Source of the DNA: Coccinella septempunctata | Taxonomy: Eukaryota; Arthropoda; Insecta; Coleoptera; Coccinellidae | Reading direction: 5' to 3' | NCBI RefSeq assembly: GCF_907165205.1 | Contig: NC_058191.1 | Location: 29,778,064-29,842,063, forward strand | DNA length: 64,000 nucleotides | In this document: in pieces, positions 46,017-58,000 of the stretch | Layout: the number at the start of each line of letters is the position of its first letter | How positions within the stretch are numbered: position 1 is the stretch's first letter | Position numbers and translations under genes: made by a program | The notes under the pieces: generated by a model | The model's database searches: none | Seen by the model: the letters and a program-made list of their open reading frames with translations, nothing else | What the model was told of the DNA's origin: nothing

Positions 46017-49000
46017 GTGAGTACCTAATTTTCATTCTTCAACTCTTCAGCAACGGAAAATTCGTTAAAAAAACAAATAAATTGTTTTGAATGCTTTTCA
46101 CTATATATTTCATGAATTGATATCTTCATCTGTAACTATTTAAGAGTTATCACAACTTTTACACCTTCATTGAAAGTTACACAAATGATTATGCGAAAAA
46201 ATTTCATTGAAGGTAGATATGGGCCTTTAAAGAATTCTGTCACGTCATCCCCTTGCTTCCAAATCCCTCTAGTTGAATGATAAGGTAACACATAATTAGA
46301 AGCTTTCTCCAATATGACTTTATTCTGGCACTTTTTTACAAATAATTAAATTGTCCAAAAAAATAATGTTCTATAATTTTATTCATCCAGATATCGAAAC
46401 AAAAACTATGAATTATTGTTTTTCTCGAAGACGTCACAGATGATTATTCGTTAGAAAGCACAGAATGGATGATAATTGAGGAAAATTCCTACTTCATATT
46501 CAAATATTATATTTACAGATACACTTTGTTACGTATTTCACAAAGACCTCAATGCATACATTTTTGTTAATTATTCAGAGCGAATATTGTCCTAGATTTC
46601 CAATATTTCTCATCGAATCAAATCACAAACAGATTTAAGGGGGAATAATACCTCAAGAATCTCCATTCAAAAACGGCATTCACTAGTTCCTAATTTACGC
46701 ATTCAATTTCTTACGTGAAGCCTTGATTTTTTTTAAAATTGAAGTTGAAGAACGTCTTGATGTCACCCCGTCTCTTGTTTAGTTGTTTTTTTATGAGAAA
46801 AAAAAATAGAACTTTAGTGTCGATAAAACTTGTTTTCACAATCATTTTTCTGCGGTTTTTCGACATATTTCGATAAAAATAACGACGGAGTGACATCGGC
46901 GATTCAATTGTTTATGTTATGCAAAGATTTTCATAGCGATATATGCCAAAATTACGCTGAAATTCAGGAATAACTGAAAATTATTCAATATTCCTAATAT
47001 CACCTCCCACTTGGTAATTTCTACTTTTCAAATGACTCAGTACGTAATTCAGGCAATTGCTCATTTTCGTATTTGGGGTAGCATCCGTAAAGCAATCAAT
47101 GTCGATCGGCTTGATCTAGAATCGTACTTCCCCTAAGAAGACCAAATAGAAAATCCCTTTTAGACCCTCTAGAAAAGAATTCATTGAAGAGTGTTGTTTT
47201 TCATTATATGGCGTTCTATTAAAGAAGCTTTTAACAATAATTATTCAGAAAGAGAAGGAATTGATTCCTTGAATCTGCATTTACACGAAAATTATTAGCG
47301 TGGATAACACCACCAACAACATACAAATACTTATTAAATGAAGTTATTCATATGATTAAAGATAATCAAGCAATGAAGATCCTGTTTATACGATATATCG
47401 CTGTATTTTGCAAATTGTTCAGCTTTATCCAGACGAATTACAATTAAATATTCTATTTATTTCTCTGTTATAATGAAAGACAATTAAAGAGGTAAAAAAG
47501 GCAAAAAGTAACCACTTTTCAATTTGTTATGTGTATTTTTAAATGTGCATTTCCATTGTTTCAACCAATACTGCGGATACATCGATTTCATGCTATGACT
47601 AAGCATGCCATTAGTATACGAGTGAAGTCGAAGAATTCTGAATTCTGTATCATGAAATAAATGTTACATGCGGAAAAGAAATTAAAAGATCAGTTCTAAC
47701 TATGTATGATCGCAGAATCAATTCTAACACAATACAGATTTCCTTATAACTCAATTAATATACCTACATAATAAAAATACCTATCCATTGATTTACCTTA
47801 GTATTAAGTGGAAAAAGCACTGACTCATATCAACGTTCTTCAGCTCACGTATAGGTATGTTAATTCTACCAGCTTTCAATTCAAATTATTTACTAGGAAA
47901 TGAGCCTTTGAGTGGTTGGTGTCCCATGAATCTGTATTATTCTTCTACGTTTCTGGGTCAATTAATGATTTTAATGAATGGGAGGTATTCTTTAATTCCA
48001 TTCACACAATTATAAGGATTGCAGTTGAAAAAAGTGAAAAGATTAGTGAAATGAGAAAAAATTACCTTCCTTCCTACTTGTCTACCGAACTGTCTGATGT
48101 TTTGAGTATTCTATTATTTTATAATAGATATTGATACTATATAAGGCATTTTGTGCAATCCACCTTTAAAATTTATGTGGATATATCGAGGGATATATCC
48201 ATGAAAAATTTCAAGGGAATATTAGATAGTGCTATCTGACATACCGGAGGTTATTTTCTTTCGAATGGATAACTCTTTCAAAGTTTCACATTTTCACACA
48301 AACGATTTATTCTAGGTCTACTTCAGTTGAAAAACTTTGGAAATACATTCCTGAATTTGACAAATCTTTGGTGATTTCAAGCAGAGTTCTTAAGAACTGA
48401 GACATAACAAGACAACCAATCTAATCAGCGATTACGTGAACTTATGAATTAATATTATTATGACAGCAGTTATAATGTTGATTTGAAGCTAGTTTTCTAT
48501 TTATTTCAGAATTGTTTGTCGTACGTATCGTATTTTGTTTGAAAATGAAAGACAGGAGAAAAGATATTTCTGAATACTGCAACCAAAGTTCTTATTTCTT
48601 GTGCCCTAATCCGACTGACGTACCTACCTAGAGTAGTTTTCATTCTTTTCTGATTATGAGGTAACCATAAACTTGAATTTGTATAATTGCTGCTTTTAAT
48701 TCTGTGTCATATCAACATCAACCAAAATTAACGACCTCTTTCATTAACCGATGCAAATGTAGACACATACCAGCTTAACTTGTTCTGATATTCGATTCAT
48801 CGATTCCAACATAATTATATCGCAAAGTCATTTGACAATGATGTTAGCATATTTAGTAGATTAATTTACTTGATATGAAAAGCCAACGAACCCGAATTTC
48901 GTTCAATGAATTGAGAAACATTCAAATAAAATCCTACCCACAGAGAATGGCATAAAATTCGAGAAAGTATTATATTCCCTTGCAGCAGATACTTTCGCTA

Positions 49001-52000
49001 CTACTTGCTGTTTCGATTAAATGGCATGACTCATGGCCAATAAATAAGGTTCCAAGGAAACAAGTTCAAAAATCGCATAACTCAAAGATAACATAATCGA
49101 TGAATCAAGAGGAAGTCTTCGGATGTTCTACAACTCTGGAAATATTCATGCAGATATTCCAATTAAATATCCACTGTAAACAAAAATAGTAATAATGTTG
49201 ATCTCTCCAGAACGTTCTGGCATTTCTTATTTGAGAAAGAATCTACTACAGAAGTTGGAACAACAGCTGCAGATTACGAAGAATGTTATCTGTATTTATT
49301 GTTGAAATAGATTTATTCGATCTTGACTAGCCCAATGCTGGAATTTTGGCCAATTTCAGACGTAGATAATTAAATTTCTAAATGGTCAATTCAAAACGAT
49401 TTTTTCCGGCAAGATGACCAAGGGTATCGCATTCAAGATTCAAGGCTTAGTCGGTGGAATTGCCCATATGTGTGTGGGGAAATTTTAGACTTGCCTGCGT
49501 CATCTCATGCCCGTGTAGGGTTTTCGGTCGGTCCAATATCAATCGGGTCATACGTACTATTGCGTTGGCTATCTGCGATTGGAATCGTCGATCCAAATGG
49601 ATGTGTATCCCCCATTATCGGTAGATCCACCAATTTCCAATGAATTTTACTGACGGACGATCAAATTCGATCGAAAATGTTCATTAAATTGATTATACGA
49701 GAATTAAGTTTAGATTATTATTCTATATTTTTTGTCTTTTGTTGTTATCAACGTTTTGGAATCAAAATAACATTCGCCGCGTGTCCTCAGGAGTTTGAAC
49801 TTCTGAATACGAATTGATTAACATAGGAAGAACATACAGAAAAGAGGCGCAGGTCCGTTCAAAGCAAATTCGAAGGATAATGACGTATAGGGTGGCAAGG
49901 TCAAGTCCAATTGACAATACTGGGTTTGTTAACCCAGTTGGCGTAGCATAGACAATAAGTAACGTTATAACTAAGATAATAAAATAATAACAATAGTCTC
50001 ATCGACAGAATTCTACTAGCTAAGGATTTGCTATCAGGAGCGGCAGTAGAGCTGTGATCTCGGCTGTGATGAATATCGCCTTCTCAATATTACGAGACAA
50101 AATAGAAGACGTGCAGAAATCACGTCAGAGATATGTACAAATATCTTGAGGTCAAACAGGCTAGATAGATGAATGGGAGCCAGACGAAGAGATAATTGAC
50201 GAAGGAGTTCACTTGAAGATTGAGAAACATAAAAAACCAAGTGTAAAAAGCAAGAATCTGATCGAAGCGATTAATATCTGTGTTTGCTCAGAGCTGAGCT
50301 ATTGATTCGGTATAATCTCTTGGATCACCGCCGATTTACCATCCCTATCGAGGAAAATATGCTGACGAAACATCATCAGAAATAAGACCTAAAAGCTCAA
50401 TAGAACGAACAAAGCTGCCACGACATCTTCGTGGTAAGGGAGTTTTGGATTTCTCCAACCGCATGTTACAGGAAATCGGAGGACTTCAAGAATATTTCCT
50501 AAACAAAACGGTTTTAACAAAACTTTATCGAGTAATTTGTGATGCTGATAGTTCTACCCCGTTAAAGCTGCAACAGGATCACTTAAAAATCGCCGATCAC
50601 TCTGGTTGGGAAACTTCTGGATGAAAACTGCCAGAAGGAGACCAACCATGTTGTTTCTAAGATTTTACACGAAGAATTGTCAAAAAAATACCAATTTCTA
50701 ATTACAATTACTATTCAGAATCTACATTGGAAAATTTGCATCACTGGCTCTACCGGGGAAGTGAATGTACCTGTGGAGAGAAATGTGAAAGTCGTAAGGC
50801 TACTGTCATATTCAATAGAATGTGTCACTGGATGTGCTGAAGATGATCCCACGATTGGGACGAGTTAGAGAATCAGGAGTAGATATAGGTATAAATTGAT
50901 TGCATATCATCGGCATAATTTTATGATAGCTACGCCAATGACGTGACGTAGCTTGTGGCAACATCCGAGTGGCCACGAGTACTTACGATATACTATTGCG
51001 CCTTTTTTCTATATATTCCTAACCTCACTCACAAAATTAGCAATATATTTCTGTATGATTTCTCCTCATGCTGTATATTCAGTATCTCATAGTTCACCGT
51101 TTTCCACTACTCACTCTATTCTTTTTTCTGGTATAACAGTTACTACTTTCAAATTATGGTCATCAGCCAAGATCGAAAGCTGTAGAATAGTGTTTCCGAT
51201 AATCTGATATATCAGGCATTCCAACCCATTCTTTTCAGCATTGTCTGAAGGTGAGAGAATCTCTTGGCCTTAAACTGGTAACAGTTCAATCCAGCGAGAG
51301 GAGGTCTGACAAATAACCTGTTCAATATAAAACTAGTTTCATAGAATGGAGCTGACAAGATCTTCTTGTGGCACGTGTAGCTGCTTGAGAGATGATGGGA
51401 CCTCCGATCATTTATTCCTATAATAGGTACCGAATTAATCTAATTGAGTCTAATGAGTATTCCTTTTTTTTGCACTTTCAGCCTGAACTTCTCCGCCTAT
51501 ATTGAGAATTCAATGCTTCAAGTCTAAACAAGGTTTATTTAGACCTGATTCTCACTATATCTTCCATATTGTCAATCATGAAAAACTATTGAAAATGGGA
51601 ACCGGAGTAAGAAGTGAACAACTTGAACTCATTTGAAGAATGAAAACAGAAAGTCAGAATTGTAATAGACATTTCTGATGAGGGAAATATAATTTTTGAT
51701 GTACCTACTACAGGGCAGTGTATTAGGCCCTCTTTTATTTCAAATCTATATGAATGATCATCCTTATTATATCGATCAATCATTTAATTAATGATGATGA
51801 TACTAATCTAATCAAAATTTTTAATGATTTGAGTAGTGTGGCAGTTGAATTGAATGAGGTCTTTCTTAGTGTGAAGGATTGGTGTTCCAGAAATGATTTG
51901 AGTTTGAATCCAAGTAAAACAGCGTGTGTTATTTTTCATACAGATAGACCTAACTTGGAATTACCATGTGAAATAATGCTGGATTGTGTATGTATTTCAG

Positions 52001-55000
52001 TGGATAACTCCACCATGTTCATGTGGACTGCATGGTGAAATGGAAGGTTCATATTGAATCTATGGAGAAAAGAATTAACTCTGCTATGTGCTCCATCAAT
52101 GTACTGAAAAAAGTCAGTTGATGTCCACTTTGAAAACTGTTTATTTTGCAAATATTCAGTCGATTTTATCGTATGGTATAGTCTGCTGTGGAAATAGTTC
52201 ATTTTCTGATAATTTATTCATCAAGCAAAAAATGGCTTTAAGACCTATGCTAGGTATGAAGTACAGGCAGTCTTGCAGAGATGTTTTCACCTTTGGTCTC
52301 CATAACATACCATAAAATATCCTTTCTATCATATTTTCGTCTCTAGAAAGTGTTTTCTTTCTGGCTTCCATATGTTGTCCGTCACAATAATGCCCGGCTT
52401 CTGAGATTTATTCATCGGAGTTAATCTATTTGATAAACTTAATGGACTGATAACTGGTGATTTTAGTTGCTGAGGCCTGCTCGGAAAGAAAAACTTCCAA
52501 TAACCTTGGATTAATTTAAACCGTCTACGATGGCCTTGTGGTTTACAGGCATTTGACCTCACTTTAGTAGATACTATTCTAGTAAGAATTTGGTATTATG
52601 AGTAGTGATGGAAGGATACTGGATGGATTAATCTCTAGAAATCTACCAGTTATCTGATTGACAGTTGTCAATACATTGAAGTGAACTCAGAAACTCACAC
52701 ATAATTAATCACAGTTTATCCATTCGTTGACGTTTTAGAACTAATATTACTGATGATGGTTATCGGCTGGGCTCAGAAACAGGGCATAAGTGTATCGTAA
52801 TGAAGCGACAATCATCCAATCGACCACATAGTGTATGGTTATGTATATAGTGTGAATACACAAATATTTGTCTCAAAGTGTATAGATGTGGAAGTAGGTA
52901 TATGGGAAGATTATGAAACGTATAGCGAGAATCAACCTTTATTCGAAAATCGGTGCATCATAGGAATCAAGTTAAAGAATGTTTTGCTCTAGATGTAAAT
53001 TGAGGTTTTTCATAGGTACTTACACTGATATTATTTCACATCGACCGAAGTAATTGGGTTTAAGAAAGTTTCATCCCTTGTATTCTTGGTGGATACCCTT
53101 CGTCTACTCAGAGATGTCAAATTTGCAACAACACGAAGAAGTAAAATTAGGAGCTACCGAAAGTTACAATAATGCTGCTCGTGGCAGCATGAAATAATTA
53201 TGTCTTCCAAGTCAGCTTACAAAATTGTTGATGTGAAAAGAGTTTAAGTTGGTTAGGTTTTTGAGCGTTTCTCGATACTTCTCATGAATTTTCTCTCCTA
53301 GCAAGTATATAAAACCGGAAAAATTTCAAAAATTGCCATTTGTAGAAATTGTTGGGAATGAATAAAGAAAGAAATAGCGAATAAATTGAATTATTAAATA
53401 ATTGTTCCATTTGTATGCACGTTCAAGCCATATGCGCAAACTGCACAATCTGTCATATTAGTTTGTGCAAGCCGCATCCTCATTGAACGTGTGAAAGAAG
53501 AAGTAAAATTTGTTCAGGCCGAATCGATTGGCTTGTAGAGTCTGCCATGGACAGAAAATCGGCTTCAGATCAGTAAGTTCGAATGAGCGCCTGAACTCAC
53601 AAACCAGTTGCCGTGTCAACGGGCATTCTGAAATTTTTTGTCAATATGGTCTTTTTGGTGTTCACAGATTTTACTTCATAGGAATATTTATAAACTCTCC
53701 CCCTTTTCGAATTAGAAGAACAGTAAGAACACTTCACTGACAAGAACGGATGTCACCCGCATGAACTGTGCAATCTTATACAATAGCTTCATGAAAAAAA
53801 TTATTACAAAAATGAATGAGTACCTGACATTTGTAATGAAATCATCGTAAAGTTGCACCGCTATTCAATAAGGTTTTTATGAATCCTGTATTGTCAACTA
53901 ACATGAATTGAAGATTCCATTGGCTACTACTCATTTTCCTGAAGGATGATTTCAAAATTACTCATACATAAACGTCACTTTTGTGCTACTTTCCATTCGG
54001 TGCTCAATCACTTAGGCCATAAAAACTCATGAAAATACTTTCATTTTATATTCGAGGACTATTGCCAATTGTTCTCCAAAGAAATGATATAAAAACATAT
54101 GGATAATACGAATGAAACGCATGTTGGTTGCTGAAAAAACCATTTCTTCACTTTGAATAGGATATAGGATTCAATTATGCAACATTTCACGTGAATATTT
54201 CCCATACAGTGCTTTTAATTAATTATAAATGGCAATTGCGGAACATAAGATGCAATAGACATTCAATTTTTTCTGAAATCAGGTACGAAATTCCTTGAAA
54301 GCTCAATTCGAACTGCCTAGCATGAAAATTACTGTCCAAAGATATTTTTCAATGTTGAATTTCTGCTTACTAAATTAGAAATTTCAGGTATGACATTAAA
54401 AAACCTCTTATTATTTTGCTTCCAACTACATAAATTGAAAATGAAGGCTTTATCAAAAAATGGTGTTATTTTTCATATTCGAACTGATATAAAATGAATT
54501 TGACTGGGAAAATGTTTCGCAGTAGGTTGCAAACTCTCTATTATTTAGGTAACAATGGAATTTTTACTATTGTTCTGAAAATAATTATGCATATTGATTC
54601 CGCATTGTTTGAAAAACAAGTCAACATACTCCCACAAGTTCTCAATTATTTGTGGAAAACACGTGACAAGTCAATTACCCAAGTGGACTGACTGTCAATC
54701 TTCGTCATTTGCAAATGGTTATTCCTTTCATTATAGTCGTCATGCAATGTTTTCCACTTTTAGAAAATTTTAATTCCCGAGTCTTATTGCATGCAATATT
54801 CTGCAGATAATGTAGATGATACAGGTACCTACAACAATGTAGAAAGTGTAAGAAATGAGGTAGTTTTCTGTTGTAGAAGACCCAACTTATTGTCGAGACA
54901 TTTGTTCACTAAAGAATTGGGACTGATTTCACTGGTGAAAATTGTATAGTTTATGAAAAAAATAACACTATTATGTGTCATAGTGTTGATTTTAGTATTT

Positions 55001-58000
55001 AGGTAGAATCGCAATACTTATTGATATATTCCCGACTAGTTAAATACCTTGAGCTTATACTTATTGCCCGATTAACGATTTGACCCACTTTCCAAAACAA
55101 AATTATTGAAACCTTTTCATTTCTCAATATATTGAAGAAGTAGCAATTGAGATTTATTGAATAGATCTCAGTTCAACTCACCTTTCGGATCGAATTTGAA
55201 TATGCTATTGCCACAAAAATATTCAAACTTGTATGCTTTATTAAATTGTCTTAAGATTGCTTGCATGTCTCAATTTGTTTTATATTAAATGCTGGAAATA
55301 CAGAGAGTATACCATTTCGGAATCTTAATGAAACAGGCATATTTTTCTTGCTTTGGTACTCAGGTATTATTTTTTACACCACGCTATGTTGAACTAAACG
55401 AAAAAGGAACACAGAAAATTTTAGTTTAGTTTAATGAAAATCTGTGCATGCGCCCAAAAGTCATAAATTACATTGGATAGCGCATCTATCCAAGAACCCC
55501 ATTCAAAAACTGATTGAAAAAATTCCTTCATTTGGAGTCTTGCCTGCAAAACGAGTGGCAAAGGGTGTAATTTCCCCGAATTTTCGAAAATCTCCAATAT
55601 CTCGAAAACTGAGGGAATTTTACTAAACATAAAACATATTATTCTGAACCGCCATAAAGTCCTCTACCCGCGGGCAACATATATTATCCATTCACTACAC
55701 CACACCTTGTACACTGAAGATAATATCTATACATCATTCACTTTTATTTTAGCACTCGGTTGGCCATGGAAATTTGACACATTCCACTCTGTGTAGTAAA
55801 AAAATGTGGGGTTATGACGTTTGTAAAAACATTTTTGGGTTTTAAATCAGCGCTATGTTGTCCATTTTACGTTAAACTCTCAGTAATTACGTATTTTATC
55901 ACAATGTCGAATCTCTTCGGAAAATATGAAGTCGAAAATTTGTGACGAACATAATTTCATATAAACTGATTGAAGGCATACTGAATCTAGTTATTTGCAT
56001 GAAAAATACATCAATAGATCAGGTTTTTAAATATATTTTTTTTTTTGCTATGGAAGAAAATTGAATTATGGACACATAATATGTAGTAGCTTAAGTACAG
56101 TTAATGTTGATGGTTATTTTCTTTAGCTAAAGGTTGAATATGTAACATCAGTTGTAGATTTCAAAAAAATCAACCTGAAGATGAAATGCATGTTGGGAAT
56201 GGGTATCTCCCGAAGGAATTAACGGATAATTACAAGAATGTTAAATCGATATCAGTTTTGTGGCAACGGCCTTATGACCTTATCGACATTGCATGAGTGC
56301 CAACCTTACTCCGTTATAGTTACAAAAACTTGAGAAAATTACTTCATGGCCAACCGAGTGCTAAAATAAAAGTCAATGGAGTTTATAATTAGTTTCAATT
56401 AAGGAATTTCACAATCAAATGTTCTCGTTACTGAAAGAAGTGATGAATAGACCCTCTATTCATCACTTTTTTTTTATAGGCCAAATTTGTTTCAAATTAC
56501 TCTGGTGCAATTGAAAATGGATGCATTCAATTTTTATGTTCTAAATTACCAGTTTCAGAGGATAACTTGGAACATTGGAGTCTCCATTTTTTTTAATTTA
56601 ATTGAAAAATTGATTTTTCATTCTTTGAAGTTGACAGAATGGGTTTCCTTACATGTGTTAAATTCAAAACGGTTATATCTTATCTGCCAAGCGAATCGTA
56701 TGTGTTAGCATTTGCAGAATGTTCCAAGATAGCAGGTTCTACGGTAATGGTAATTTCCGGAAACGTTCAGAGCAATTACGGAACAGGTACGGTCGGAGGA
56801 TCGGTCGTTAAATAATATAGCAATGGAAACTCTCTATTAACTTTCTCTCAGTGGATAAAGAAATCTATATTACACGATGTTATCGAATAATATCATCCTC
56901 CCTTAGATTTTAACGAAGGTTTTTATTTTTTCTTCATTTCACATGCACGTTTTATAATTTCTTATGTTTTATGTTTGTTTTATGTTAGCGACTTAACGAA
57001 CGAAAATACTAATAGTTGAACACAAAAACTCGAAATAAATTCAATAATGAGGAGTTATTGATGATTTCCAATCTTTGTTTAATTTTTGACTTTTAGCTTA
57101 TATATTTGAAATTTCGTTTTCGTCGCAGTTGTGCTTTGTATTCAACAGATGTTCAGCAAACGTAGAACTTCCAGTGCCATTGATGAAACAATTTCATTGT
57201 TCTTATATTCATTTTCTGAAACAGTCTCTGAAACAAAACCAATTAAAAAATTGAAATAATCGATTTGCTCCTGCGTAAACTCGTGCACTAATGTGTCAGG
57301 ATCAAATCAGAAAAAATTGTTGCCTAACAATGAACGAAAAATGGAACTTCAAAATGATGACTTTGTTATAAATAAATAATCTTTTCGTTACGTTTCGGAG
57401 TCTATATCAGACTGCTTCATCAGGTGAATTCGGGAAAATCATTAGAATGGCACATTTTCACTTTGTCAATTGACATATGTCAACACCCGGAGACGTTGAT
57501 TCATTTAATTTCGAAATTACCGGATGTCAGTTCGTTCTTTAGTAAATTAATATGCAAATACCATCTATTCCTACTCAACAATGGGCCAAATTATTATCTT
57601 GATCCGACAAAATACACGTGGAACCGATTCTTCTCATTTTTTCTGAAAGGCCATTAACATATTGATGATCAGGAACAACCAGGAAACCGTGAAGAGCAAG
57701 GAAGGTCATTCCTTATGTTAATGACCTTTCAGAGAAATGAGAAGAATCAGTCGTTTCCAAATTCAACCTAAGAAATGTTTTCAAAACTCAAAATGAATGA
57801 AAAACAAAAATGGAAAAATTGTGTTCACAAAATTTCCCCCATTTGTGGTAAAACTTATACAGGTGAGATGTCTAGACCTATCGAAATAAAAAAGCGCGAA
57901 CATAAAAATAACATTAAAAATAGAGAAGTTAATATATCACAGCTGGCAGATCAAGTGTTTTTTAATACAGCAGACCACATGATGGATTGGGATAATACTA

